Position numbers and translations under genes: made by a program
NCBI GenBank assembly: GCA_022453515.1
Contig: JAJNNY010000098.1
Location: forward strand, 24,844 to 88,843
Length of the DNA: 64,000 bases
Reading direction: 5' to 3'
From: Astrocystis sublimbata
Taxonomy: Eukaryota; Ascomycota; Sordariomycetes; Xylariales; Xylariaceae
The notes under the pieces: generated by a model
Databases searched by the model: none
What the model was told of the DNA's origin: nothing
What the model saw: the letters and a program-made list of their open reading frames with translations, nothing else
Shown: one piece after another, positions 25,237-36,426 of the stretch
Position numbering within the stretch: the first letter of the stretch is position 1
Layout: the number at the start of each line of letters is the position of its first letter

Positions 25237-26616
25237 TCATACAGGCTGAGGCTGACGTGTGGGTGGTATGGGGTTCGGGGGCATATTCCTGATCTGCTTG
25301 ATGAGGAACTCCCTCTCGTCGATGAACTGCTCGTCGTCGGTGCGGTCCTCGAGGAAGTGGGAGAGGAAGTTGAGGAGCTTGTCGCGGTTCATGAGCAGGA
25401 TCTTCTGGACGGCGACGGACTTGTGGGGGTTGGCGACGAAGACCTTGAAGACGTGGAAGCCCTCGTACTGCACCATCTTGCGGTCGCTGCGCAGCAGGTT
25501 CATGCAGATCTTGAGGTGCTCGCCGCGGTCAACATAGGCCGTCATAACGTTGTAGTTGGACCGGTCGAGCAGGATCTCGCCCAGCAGTTTGATCGACTGC
25601 CGTTTGGTCACGTAGCTATTGGACTGCACCAGGATGCTGTTGTACTTGTCGAAGAACAGCTCGAAGTTGACGGCGAGGTACCGCGGCACGAGCTCTTTAT
25701 GCTTAGTTAAGAGTTCCTGTCCGTCACACCCCCTATTAGCACGCAAACCTCAGAATATACGGACCTAGTGGTCAGGGGAGAGTGAGAGGAGTGTGTCGCA
25801 CCCGAAACGTGGTAAAAGCATCCGCGGCGACCTCGAAGGAGCTCTTGTCGATCCACTCGAAGAAGCGCCAGAAGACGCCATTCCCCGTCTGTGGCCGTTC
25901 CCGGTCAATAGCCGTGACCCCCTTCAAGCTCGACCCCGGTTGTTCGCCGTCGTCGTAGAGGATGATGGCCGCCGCCGCCTCGCTCTTCAGCACCTCCCGC
26001 AGGACGGTGCCGGCCGGTGTCGCGCTCTCCTTGTGCTCGTAGCCCCGACATAGCTCGAGCAGGACCTCGGGGCGGTTGTTGACAACGTAGCTCAGTGCGA
26101 CGGGATCTGTCTTGGGCGATGCTGTGGGGAGTCGGAATCGGAGGACGTAGGAGAATATGACTTGGGTGTCTTTGCGGGCTTCGAAGGGCAGGCGGTGGAG
26201 GTTCTGGGCGAGCAGGAATAGGAGGTCCTCTTCTATCAGACCGGTGACTAGTAAATAGACTTGTTCTGGTGTGCTCTCGTACTCTGCTCATTCGATTGGG
26301 TAACTGTTAGCTAGCTTGCGACTCCTGGGACTTGGTATTTCTAAGGCTTGAGGTTGAGGGTATGGCTTCGTACCTGGCATGCCTTGCAGGGCCAACTTCA
26401 TCTGGTTGAGGACTTTGGCCAATTCCTCGGCCTGGTCATGGGAAGAACACGGTTAGTGCTCGGCGTTCGAGGGAGAACCAAAGTAGGTGGCCTGGTGGCT
26501 TGGGTTACCTTTGCAGGACCGCCGGGGCCGTCGAGCCGCAGAACATGTTCTTTGGCTTGCTTGGACAGATCGATGGTGTTTGTCCGAGTTCGGCCCCTCC
26601 CAAATAAGAACGCCAT
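25237..26616 (-). CDS. HYM1: MO25/CAB39-like scaffold protein HYM1
   Basis: complement(25237-25716, 25802-26283, 26374-26431, 26509-26616), 375 residues, close to the usual 340-380. In fungi this helical-repeat scaffold binds a germinal-centre kinase and works in the RAM/MOR pathway for polarity and cell separation. The start MAFLFGRGRTRT leads into a helix ending before the first intron. The conserved core follows: PEQVYLLVTGLIEEDLLFLL, FEARKDTQVIFSYVLR and VFWRFFEWIDKSSFEVAADA. The last exon begins ELLTKHKELVPRYLAVNFE and includes FDKYNSILVQSNSYVTKRQS and the YEGFHVFKVFVANP helix, all classic MO25 segments. Each junction has GT-AG ends and keeps frame. The long C-terminal exon ends in a short Pro-rich tail. 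Confidence 0.93.
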
Positions 26617-27742
26617 GGTGAGTTATTGTTGGTGAAATTGGGCGCCTGGATCACTGGTATGTTGGATGGATGCGACAAGCCGTGGGCCAAGTGGTGCAGT
26701 GTAAGTGAATTTGGCGACCAACGAAAAGAATGTCTGTCTCTATGTCGAATTTGTATTTCGATGCTCGTTTGTATGACAGGTGCCACTTCTGGTTCCAGAC
26801 GAGGCAAACAAACAAAATTAATGAGAGTTTATATTTAGACGTGGAACGTCATGGCCCCCAGATTCTAGACAAAGGAGAGAGACAAGTCAAGACAAGACGA
26901 GACTCGGGGCTGGCTGTGTCTCGTTGGAGGATTCGAACAAGTAAGGTACCCAGGTAGCCCACCACAACACATAGACGTTCAATTATTACTTCTCAATGCC
27001 GCAATTGATTGCCCTAGGTTAGGTCGGCTCGACTCCTGGTTTAATGACACCGGCTGGGAGGTTAAGTTGGTAGTCAATGCAAGTTGCCAAGGGTTGCTCG
27101 GGCCCATTGGCCGCATGGAATGTTTGTTTACACATGGTGCAAGCCAGCCCAGCCAGACCAGCACAGGCTGCCCAGGGGACTGACTAGAACCCTCAGCTGC
27201 ACGACAACCCAACCGCCCCAGCTTGGCCCCTAGCACCTTGCCACGAGCCAGAGCGGGCCTGACCTCCAGCTAACCCTTTTCCAGGTGCTTGCCTATCTTG
27301 GCTTAACGTCATCGAACAGGCAGAATAATAGCCTACGTCTCTAAAATCTCTAGGCTACAACAGATAATTGAAGCAGATTGGGGGGGAGGAGGTATTCCAG
27401 TCAGCTAGTCTCTCAGCATCCAGCTCTAGTCTAGATTGGGCAAGCTCGCGGGGTGGCTTAGAATTTATAATTCTTTGCGGCACAGCGCAGGGGCAGGCAC
27501 AAGCGCAAAGTCCAAGTTGGACCCCGCGATTAGTGTCCCTGGCAAAAAGTGCCCCGCGGTCGGATCTGGGCAACTGGTTGACTCCCTCAGGCTCTAGGGC
27601 TGCGACTGTGACTCAAGATTACCTACAGAGCACCTGAGCCTGCATTTAGAATCCAAACAGCATCTAATTGCTGGTGCTGGGCAATTTTGCGAATAGTCGC
27701 CTGCTTCGTTGATCTCTCCAGCCCGCAGTGACGCACCTCGCA
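26617..27742. other. Divergent intergenic region between HYM1 and ILS1
   Basis: About 1.1 kb shared by two divergent promoters. No gene supported. A tRNA-like GTTCGAATCC on the minus strand near 26931-26940 was examined and rejected because no paired arms surround it. Confidence 0.5.
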
Positions 27743-30700
27743 ATGTCCATCGACTTTCCCAAGGCCGAGGTGGCCGTCATTGAGAAATGGCGCGAGATCA
27801 AGGCCTTCGAGCGCCAGGTCAGTGCCATTGACCCCCCAGAGATGTTCGAGATGTGCGGTTCTGTGGCTTTCCTTTTGCTAATGCGCATGCGATGCCCAGG
27901 TCGAGCTTTCCAAGGACAAGCCGCGCTACACTTTCTATGATGGCCCTCCCTTCGCCACGGGTCTGCCGCATTACGGCCATCTCCTTGCTTCCACAATCAA
28001 GGACATCATCCCCAGATATTGGTCCATGAAAGGTCGCCATGTCGAGCGAAGGAAAGCAATCCGATCTCCGAGATTCCCGCCACGATGACTAACGTGTTGA
28101 ATAGATTTGGCTGGGATACACACGGAATTCCCATCGAGCACGAGATCGACAAGAAATTCGGTATATCCGGCAAGGCCGCAGTCGAGAAGTTTGGCCTGGC
28201 CAACTACAATGAGGAATGCCGCTCCATCGTCATGCGATACCGTGAGGAATGGCGCCATACCATCGAGAGGCTTGGTCGGTGGATTGATTTCGATAATGAC
28301 TACAAGGTTGGCTCACTCCTATGTTTGTCTAGTATGGCTTGTAGGGCCGTATGCTGACTTTGTCCCAGACAATGGACTCGAGTTTTATGGAAAGGTATTT
28401 CACTCCAAAGTTCTCCAAAATGAGGGCAAAATGTTTTAACATGTCAAAAGTGAATGGTGGATCTTCAAACAGCTGTTTGACAAGGGCATGGTCTACCAAG
28501 GACACAGGGTCATGCCCTACTCGACCGGCATGACAACTGCCCTGAGTAACTTCGAGGCAAACCAAAACTACCAAGATGTCACCGACCCGGCTGTTGTTAT
28601 CAGCTTCCCCTTAGTATCAGACCCTAAGACCCACCTTCTGGCCTGGACGACGACACCTTGGACCCTACCTACCAATCTCGCCCTCGCAACGCATCCTGAC
28701 TTCGAATATGTCAAAATCCTCGACGAAAAGTCCGGAAACCATTACATCCTTTTGGAGAAGTTGTTGTCAACCCTCTACAAAGATGTGAAAAAGGCAAAAT
28801 TCAAGATTGTGGAAAAGCTAAAGGGGAAAGACATGAACGGCTGGAAATACGAGCCACTTTTCGATTATTTCGAAGCCGAGTTCAAAGACGTCGCATTTAA
28901 AGTCGTCAACGCAACGTATGTTACCGACGATTCCGGAACGGGCATTGTCCACCAAGCTCCGGCTTATGGTGAAGACGATTATGAGGTCGCAAAAGCCAAC
29001 GGCGTTATCGACGAGACTCGCGCGCCCCCTGATCCCGTCAATGATCTCGGCATCTACAACGAGACCGTTCGTGACTTTGCTGGCATGTATATCAAGGATG
29101 CAGATAGGTCCATTATCAAACACCTGAAAGAAAAGAACCGGGTTGTGGTCGATTCGCAATTTAAGCATTCGTACCCCATGTGCCCGCGTACCGACAAGCC
29201 GCTCATCTACCGCGCTGTTCCGTCCTGGTTCATCCGCATCCCCGAGATTGTCCCACAGATGATGAAGAACATCGAGGATATGCGATGGACCCCAAGTTTC
29301 GTCAAGGACAACCGGTTCGGCAATTGGATCCAGAACGCGCGCGATTGGAACGTTTCCAGGAATCGATACTGGGGTACTCCTATCCCTCTATGGGTCAGCG
29401 ACGACATGAGCGAGAGGATCTGCATTGGTTCCATTGAAGAGCTGAAGGAGCTCAGTGGGTATAAAGGCGAGATCACGGATCTCCACCGCCATCACATTGA
29501 CGATATCACCATTCCCAGCAAGACAGGCAAAGGTGTACTTCGACGCGTAGAAGAAGTATTTGACTGCTGGTTCGAATCAGGAAGTATGCCATATTCCAGC
29601 CAGCACTACCCCTTCGAGAACAAGGAGAAATTTGCCGAGAGCTTTCCCGGTGACTTTATTGCCGAGGGTTTAGAGTAAGTTTTCGAAGTATCCTATCATA
29701 ACTGATCGAAATAACTTACATGGTGCGGCAGTCAAACACGAGGATGGTTTTACACACTACTTGTGCTAGGAACACACCTCTTCGGCGTTTCACCGTTCAA
29801 GAACTGTGTAGTCAATGGAATTGTCCTGGCAGAGGATGGAAAGAAGATGTCCAAGCGACTGAAAAACTACCCCGACCCGGGAATCATCATGGAGAAATAC
29901 GGTTCAGATGCGCTGCGACTCTACATGATCAACTCGCCAGTTGTCCGTGCCGAGCCCCTGCGTTTTAAGGAGTCCGGAGTGAAGGAGGTGGTCCAAAAGG
30001 TTCTCCTGCCCCTGTGGAACAGTTACAAGTTCTTCGAAGGTCAGGTTGCGCTGCTGAAAAAGATCGAAGGGAAAGACTATCTGTTTCACCCCAAGATGGA
30101 AAGCTCCAACACAAATGTCATGGACCGTTGGATCCTTGCGAGTTGCCAAAGTCTGTTGCAATTTGTAAACGAAGAAATGGAAGGCTACCGCCTGTACACT
30201 GTCGTCCCAAGGCTTCTGGGGCTCATTGACAACACAACAAACTGGTACATTCGATTTAACAGAAAAAGATTAAAGGGTGAATATGGCCTCGATGATACTA
30301 TCCACGCACTCAACACACTCTTCGAAGTTCTCTTCACTCTATGCAAGGGCTTAGCACCCTTCACTCCTTTTATCACAGAAACTATCTACTCGAAACTGCT
30401 GCCTCATATCCCCAAGGATCTACAGGGCGAGGATTCTCGAAGTGTCCACTTCCTTCCTTACCCTAGTGTACGACAGGAACTGTTCGACACCGAGATCGAG
30501 CGTAGAGTTTCTCGTATGCAAAAGGTTATTGAACTCGCGAGAGTATCTCGTGAGCGCCGCACCATCGGTCTCAAGACACCACTCAAGACCCTGGTGGTTA
30601 TCCACTCTGACCCGGAATACTTGTCAGATGTCAAATCTCTTGAGAACTACATCACGGAAGAGCTGAACATCCGAGACCTCGTGTTGACATCTGACGAGGC

Positions 30701-31292
30701 GAAATACAACGTACAGTACTCAGTGGTAGCTGACTGGCCAGTACTTGGCAAGAAGCTACGAAAGGATCTGGCGCGGGTCAAGAAGGCACTGCCAAATGTG
30801 ACCAGCGACGAAGTGAAGGAATACAACAAAGCAAAGTTCATCATGGTTGACGGAATCAGACTTGAAGAGGGTGATCTACGTGTCAAGCGCGAGCTCAAGC
30901 AAGACGAAGGTGCTCAGACTCTCGAGCCGAACACCGACAACGACGTTCTCACCATCCTTGACGCTGCCATCTACCCGGAACTGGCGGAGGAAGGTATCGC
31001 GCGAGAGATCATCAACCGCGTGCAGCGTCTGCGGAAGAAGGTCGGCCTCCAGCCTACGGATGACGTGAAGATGGAGTACAAGGTCTTGTCGGACCCCGAG
31101 GACATTGGTCTGTTGAAGGTGTTCAAGAGCCAGGAGCAGGCGTTTGTCAAGGTTCTAAGGAGGCCGCTTGATAAGCATGAGGTTACGCAGGTGGATGGCG
31201 AGATCCCTAACGAAAAGCAGGAGGGCATCATCACAGAAGAGGAACAGGAAGTACAAAAGGCGACTTTCTTGCTTCGGTTGCTGAAGCTATAG
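27743..31292 (+). CDS. ILS1: Cytosolic isoleucyl-tRNA synthetase
   Basis: Exons 27743-27817, 27900-28051, 28105-28306, 28369-28394, 28451-29674 and 29732-31292, 1079 residues, the usual length for cytosolic class I IleRS. It charges tRNA-Ile with isoleucine and edits valine. The signature HYGH (HIGH motif) is at 49-52 and KMSKR at 598-602. Others are the editing-domain run [20 protein letters not shown], the [15 protein letters not shown] block and [15 protein letters not shown]. Splicing is odd in two ways. Exon 4 is only 26 nt. The intron at 28052-28104 starts GAAAGC instead of GTAAGC, although it has a GACTAAC branch point and a TAG acceptor. Splicing there gives the expected [11 protein letters not shown]; retention gives a stop (TGA at 28085-28087), and no nearby GT donor keeps frame. 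This is either a rare GA-AG intron, a true splice lesion, or a base error. Confidence 0.93.
28052..28104 (+). other. Non-canonical (GA-AG) intron in ILS1
   Basis: 53-nt intron with donor context AAG/GAAAGC, branch point GACTAAC (28086-28092) and acceptor AATAG. One T to A change would restore GTAAGC. The coding frame on either side (phase 2) matches the conserved HVERRFGWD segment only with these exact borders. Confidence 0.75.
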
Positions 31293-31578
31293 ATACCTTG
31301 GTAGACTATGTATGTTAGGGAAACCTAGCCGGATAGTACGGGAATGTTGACCTTGTAAAAGACGTTGCTTTCATTCAGAAAGGTAGCTAGCTCACTCATA
31401 CGCCCGACATCGTCAACTTGTGATTCTCTTGGACCTGAATGGAAAAGCGGATTCTAGATGAACGCTCGACGTGTCTAATGATATGTAGCCGTTTCTATGT
31501 GTCTCATCCTTGGAAGGTCAATAGGTTCGAAAGACTGTATTTAAATTTTGTCTATTGATAAATGAGGACCCGATACTT

Positions 31579-31892
31579 TCATTTTGTTTTTTTCGCGTGC
31601 TTCTATGCGAAAGATTAACATCATGAGTATTGACCATTGGACCGGCGGGGAACTTACTAAGTAACAGTCTTTCAGCTTCATGAACTCACTGGCACATTTG
31701 TCCTTATGAACCGCATTGAAATCCGCCACGATGCATTTCCCGTAGACAGCGGCCTGTAATGTTGGTTTGATCGTATTAGTGATGTTCAATTTGCTATCAA
31801 CACCGAGGGCAAGTGCAGCAAAGGCATACCTCAGGGGAACACTGCGAGACCGTGGCTGCAAACTTCTGGATTGGACGTGTGCGGGGCTGCAT
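31579..31892 (-). CDS. Small twin-CX9C protein (NDUFAF8-like complex I assembly factor)
   Basis: Reconstructed as complement(31579-31602, 31658-31753, 31830-31892), only 60 residues in three exons. Introns have donors GTATGC and GTAAGT and acceptors CAG and TAG; all junctions are phase 0. The start context is a clean ATG (MQPRTRPIQKFAATVSQC). Cys18 and Cys28 are exactly nine residues apart, and a second CX9C pair lies in KCASEFMKLKDC. The YGKC(I)VADFN and HKD-x-C-x-x-EF-x-x-LKDCY pattern resembles NDUFAF8 (C17orf89), a mitochondrial intermembrane-space or matrix factor needed for complex I assembly. That family link is from memory. The protein ends in a basic KHAKKTK tail. A COX-assembly or CHCH protein of another family is the main alternative. 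Confidence 0.82.
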
Positions 31893-32654
31893 GTCGGGGA
31901 ACGATCTAGGTAGTTACGGTATGTACGTAGCCCAAGGAACTGAGGTTTAATAGGAAAGTCAGGAAAGTAGGTAAGATCTTGGGTTTTCAAGACCAGGTGT
32001 TGACGATTAGACTCGTTGATATGCATAAAATTAGAGTTGGGATTTGTTGATGACCTCAGAGTTGTTCTTAGAAGAGTGGGATGCTCGAGGTACATTCATG
32101 ATGCAGTCAATTAAACATTCTCAGGTGTGGGCTACAGCGAAGCCATGATAGAGAGCACAAAGTTGTGATGTATACAGTAGCTGGGTGATAAAACACTGTA
32201 TACGTACTGTATGCCGATCCATTGGGGACCCGGCGGGACCAGCCGCGGGTTCAATCGCGACGCAGACGCGCCTCACTTTGATATCCCTCCCCCCTTCTTT
32301 CTCCCACTCAAGACAACTCGTTGCTGAATTGCTACTTCTCCAAACCGACTCCGCTTTTGCACGCTTTTTGTTCGCTGATCTTTTGTTGCGCGTTTTGCAC
32401 CTTCCTCAAACCTCAAACTCTTGATTTAAAGCGAAGCGACGCAACTGCTACGTACAATAAAATAAAACGAAGACGACTGCGCAAGCAAGGCATTGAACTT
32501 CACAATGCGCCTTCCGCACTTCTTTACGACGACCGGCTCTGCTTGCGACTAGAATTCGCTGCAGTTCCTTACATTCACAGACAACAACACCCGGGAATGC
32601 ACAACCACTTGGACCTCCGACCACAGCTTCCCATGCGACGCCGGCACCTCCGAT
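31893..32654. other. Divergent region between the CX9C gene and SFI1
   Basis: About 760 bp holding two divergent promoters and leaders. The SFI1 side (32270-32650) is pyrimidine-rich. No other gene seen. Confidence 0.5.
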
Positions 32655-35600
32655 ATGGATGATAATTCCGACCCGGAGCAGCCCACCGGTTATGTCTCCG
32701 ATTTCTCCGATCTCTCTGATGAAGAGCCTCTCCCACCCCGCTTCAAACCTCCTCCCTACCGCAATGACATTACTTTCACCACTGTCGGCTCGGCCGACAT
32801 GGCTCACGTTACCGACATTGACCGTAACGACTACACCGATGATGACATCAAAATTGTGTACGAAATAGTTGTCAGAGCCGAGACTATCCTCGCCGAAGAG
32901 CTCACACCCTCCTCTCGCCTACCCACCCATGCTCTCTTCCTTGCTTACGATGAGATCTCCGCCGAATATGAGCTCGATCCGAGCGAGCGCCACATCAGCA
33001 AGCTGGTCTTCATGGTGGGCGGTGTTAAGGGCCAGAAGTCCTTGATGGAGAAGTTCAAAGCGGTCATGGCACGAATGCATATAACCTTGGATATTGAAGA
33101 GACCCAGCCCGTTGGCAGCGAATACGAATATCCTCAAAGTCAGAATGGTACCGATGCCGTCGACCATCGCATGCTTGATGATGGATACACATCCGCTGCT
33201 GAAAGCGACAAAGCTGAAGAAGCTGATGGTTACGGAGACGGAGACGAATCCCATTATGCGCCGGTGCAGGCTGCGCCGGATGTCTCACCAGAACAATCCG
33301 ACAAAGCCCGGGAGAGACACCTCGCGGACAAAGCGACGGCCTTTCGACAAAGACATCACACCCAGTTTTTAGCCTTAACCAACCTTCGGCGATGGCAGAA
33401 CACGGCCCGTCGTGTGGATTATCTGAGTGCGCAATCCGACGCGACTCGCGACGCAGAGTTGAGGGAAGCCCTTGAAAATCAGATGCATACTTGGAGGGCG
33501 ATTGCCGCCGAGTCAGCAAGGGCGGCACCTCACAACGTCCACCCCAACGCCTATTCCAAACGCACGGAAAGAATCGCGATCCGAACACACGAGATCATAT
33601 TAGCGAAGAAATGTCTGATCAAATGGCGCCAATCGCTCTACAATACGCAACGAAAACGTCGAGACGCTTCATTGTTGGCGGAGCAGCTGGCAAGGCGAGA
33701 ATATCATGACGATGATTTTAAGGAAAATCCTCAACTGGCTCGTCTTGCACAAAGAGCTCACCGAAATCTAGTTTTGTCGCGCGCTTTCACCTCGTGGTCT
33801 AATCGAGCTGAGCAGGAAGGCGCCAAAGCCGAAGCTGCTGCCAAGGCTTACGAAATGAGCCTCAAATCAAGAGCTCTCGGGCTTGCTCGAAATCGCTCCG
33901 TCATCGATGGTATGCGAAAAGCGTTGGCCAGCAAAATCGCCAGTTCCTCAGAGAGACCGGCTGCGCAAGCAGCTCCTGCCGAAACCGAACAGTCTGAGCC
34001 ACCAGCTCCAGCTCCAGCTCCAACGGTCACAAAACCAGCCGCTGCAGCACCGATCCCGTCTCGACCACGTCTCCCGCCTCAGCGGCCTTTATCCTCAGCA
34101 GCCATTGCCGAACAGCTTCAGGCTAGGAAGCCCCCTAAAGTCCAACCTACTTCTGTAACTGCAAGGCCCTCAAGCGTGATCCCCATTGCTCCAGTATCCC
34201 CAGACCCTCCTGCCCCTGAATCTAAAAGCAGCGAACCGCAGAACTCTCCTCCAGTGTCAGACAAGCCGGTACCCATAGAGGAACCTGGTGATGATACAGA
34301 TGCCGACAGCGATGACTTACTAGACGCACGAACCATGTTAGCGCGAAGACACATTTTGCGAATGAGATACTTCGGCGCCTGGGAGAGGTACACAAGCGAA
34401 CATGTTGCGAGAGCTCACGATTTCGGGGAGGACAGACGAAATCAGCAATTATTACTGTCCCTAGACACGTGGCGCGACGAAGCTTTTGTACGGCCCTATC
34501 AGGCTGTAGAGTGTGAGATCGAGTTCAGAAATTACAGGACTTACCGCAGGGTAGCAGACATAATACCCCAATGGAGAGAAAGGGCTGCCCGAGAGTGGCA
34601 TCATCGTAAAACGGTTTTAGGTCCCTATGCTGAACAAGCCGAGTACTACTCCAGAACCACGCAGGCACTGCCTGTTTTGAGAGGGCGAGCCGAGCAAGCG
34701 AGCGAGCGAGAACAACTGCTCAGGGTCTATGCGGAACGAACCAATTACTATATGCGGGGCACACAAGCCCTGGAAACTTGGCGGGAACGGGCAGACGAGG
34801 CTGCTCAAAAGCGGCAGCTCCACGAAGGCTACGCAGAGCGCGCCGACTACTACTACAGGGTCTCGAACACGCTCACGGCATGGCAGCACCATACTAAAGA
34901 GAGACGGAAGCAGATGCTGAGGGAAGCGCATTTGGAAACGCGCCGCACGGTGAAGAGGGGCATGGGAGAGCGTGCCGTCAGGGAATGGCGCGATCAGCTC
35001 GAGCCGAGGTATGTGCGCTTCGATTTCATGAACAGAGCGCTCGAGGAAGCCCTCGAGCACCGCGAATGGCGACTTACGTCTCAGGCCTTCGCCTCCTGGC
35101 GATTCAGAGCCTGGGAGCGGGCCGATGCAATAGGTACAGGCGAGGCGATGCTTAAACAAAAGGCTGTGCACCAGTGGCAGGATAGGGGTGTTTTACATAG
35201 AAGGCTGCAGGCAGAGGCTTCCGACCATTGGGCCATGAAGGCCATGGCGCAGACCCTGAAGGACTGGAATCGAGGCTCCCTGCAGATAGCGAATAGACCG
35301 GAGATGGTGGCGAACGCGCTGGAGAAGAAGGAGCGGAAACTGCTGCGGCAGCGATTCGAGACGTGGTACGGGCGGACGGCGGACAAGCTTGTCCCGGTGG
35401 AACTCCCGGACGGAACCTACCAGAATGTTGGCCAGCTGGTGCAGGGCGCGCGACAACATGCCGTGGAAGAGCAGGCTCGTGGATTCTTGGCGACTTGGAG
35501 AGCGGCGGCGGCCTCGGCGGTTGACGATGATGACAACAACGACAACAACAACAACCTCAATCTCCAACCCAACAATAATAGGACGAGCCGAATGCAAGTC

Positions 35601-35903
35601 GTCCCTGAGAACGCTTACGCGTCGGCGTCGACATCGACACCGGGGAGGTCGAGGTCGCAGCCTCAAATGCCAAACCCGACTCCGACCCCGAATCTGAGTC
35701 AAGGGGTTACTCCAATAAGGGGGCGGCCGATGTTCCTGAGGCCGAACTGGGCAGCGACGACGACGCCATTGGCACCTCCGCCTAGTCATCCGAGGTGGCA
35801 GGGGCGGGACTCGACGATGGGGAGGTCGGAGTATGGTGGGAGGCCTGTTGGGCGCTCTGAGCGGAAGAATCCGAAGAACTTGAGAGTTTCTTGGGCGGCA
35901 TGA
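32655..35903 (+). CDS. SFI1: SFI1-like spindle pole body / centrin-binding protein
   Basis: Single exon, 1082 residues. Sfi1 forms long helices that bind centrin (Cdc31) in the half-bridge of the spindle pole body. The N-terminal part has an acidic Ser/Asp start and a folded segment (DDIKIVYEIVVRAETIL, then LPTHALFLAYDEI). From about residue 230 there are many Trp-containing repeats of the Sfi1 type, such as LRRWQNTARR, AFTSWSNRAEQ, YFGAWERYTS, LDTWRDEAF, IPQWRERAAREW, ALETWRERADEA, LTAWQHHTKERR and AFASWRFRAWE. Three consecutive units at 34627-34920 are near-identical and start YAEQAEYY, YAERTNYY and YAERADYY. A Pro/Ala-rich linker (about 415-545) interrupts the repeats. The C-terminus is Asn/Pro/Arg-rich. 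Length and repeat type strongly support SFI1. Confidence 0.9.
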   Translation: MDDNSDPEQPTGYVSDFSDLSDEEPLPPRFKPPPYRNDITFTTVGSADMAHVTDIDRNDYTDDDIKIVYEIVVRAETILAEELTPSSRLPTHALFLAYDEISAEYELDPSERHISKLVFMVGGVKGQKSLMEKFKAVMARMHITLDIEETQPVGSEYEYPQSQNGTDAVDHRMLDDGYTSAAESDKAEEADGYGDGDESHYAPVQAAPDVSPEQSDKARERHLADKATAFRQRHHTQFLALTNLRRWQNTARRVDYLSAQSDATRDAELREALENQMHTWRAIAAESARAAPHNVHPNAYSKRTERIAIRTHEIILAKKCLIKWRQSLYNTQRKRRDASLLAEQLARREYHDDDFKENPQLARLAQRAHRNLVLSRAFTSWSNRAEQEGAKAEAAAKAYEMSLKSRALGLARNRSVIDGMRKALASKIASSSERPAAQAAPAETEQSEPPAPAPAPTVTKPAAAAPIPSRPRLPPQRPLSSAAIAEQLQARKPPKVQPTSVTARPSSVIPIAPVSPDPPAPESKSSEPQNSPPVSDKPVPIEEPGDDTDADSDDLLDARTMLARRHILRMRYFGAWERYTSEHVARAHDFGEDRRNQQLLLSLDTWRDEAFVRPYQAVECEIEFRNYRTYRRVADIIPQWRERAAREWHHRKTVLGPYAEQAEYYSRTTQALPVLRGRAEQASEREQLLRVYAERTNYYMRGTQALETWRERADEAAQKRQLHEGYAERADYYYRVSNTLTAWQHHTKERRKQMLREAHLETRRTVKRGMGERAVREWRDQLEPRYVRFDFMNRALEEALEHREWRLTSQAFASWRFRAWERADAIGTGEAMLKQKAVHQWQDRGVLHRRLQAEASDHWAMKAMAQTLKDWNRGSLQIANRPEMVANALEKKERKLLRQRFETWYGRTADKLVPVELPDGTYQNVGQLVQGARQHAVEEQARGFLATWRAAAASAVDDDDNNDNNNNLNLQPNNNRTSRMQVVPENAYASASTSTPGRSRSQPQMPNPTPTPNLSQGVTPIRGRPMFLRPNWAATTTPLAPPPSHPRWQGRDSTMGRSEYGGRPVGRSERKNPKNLRVSWAA

Positions 35904-36426
35904 GGATGTATACCTCCATGCTTGTACACACACGAGGTTGGGTATTGTTGGATTGGGTCCGGCTTGGAGAGAAAGGAAACAGGACCTGTCGAAGTATCGC
36001 ATATGCATAGCATGGCCGGTTGATATTTTGTATATAGTGGCGGACGGATCAAAAAAGATCCCAAGGAGCGAAAACAGGCTCTTGAATGGCTCATGAATTG
36101 GCTGATGAATTATGAATATAATCACATTGAACTCTCAACTGAGCGTGAACTGCGTGACTGCAATTTGGACCATTTTCATAATCGCGAAGAAAAGCAATGT
36201 ATGTATTGGTTAGGTAGCTAAGGATAATGTAAAGTTGTCGTACTCATATCATGTCTGAGCCTCCTAGTACGAAAGGTAAATGAAAGTACTCTTTTAGATA
36301 TAGCACTATCTACGTTATTTCGCCATAGAAAAACTTGTTTAGTAGAACGTTGATCAGAGAGTTGTGTATTCATTTCATTAAATCCTCACACTACATACAT
36401 ACCACCCTATCACAACACCACCCCCA
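35904..36426. other. Convergent gap between SFI1 and EMI1
   Basis: 3'-3' intergenic region of about 520 bp, AT-leaning. Nothing recognised. Confidence 0.5.

Noticed and set aside
25213..25710. 165-codon plus-strand open frame
   Set aside because: Antisense shadow of the last HYM1 exon.
26900..26960. tRNA-like T-loop GTTCGAATCC on the minus strand
   Set aside because: The flanking bases do not pair as a T-stem and no D or anticodon arm is present.
35193..36125. 310-codon minus-strand open frame
   Set aside because: Antisense shadow of the SFI1 C-terminus; Arg-rich and without a domain.
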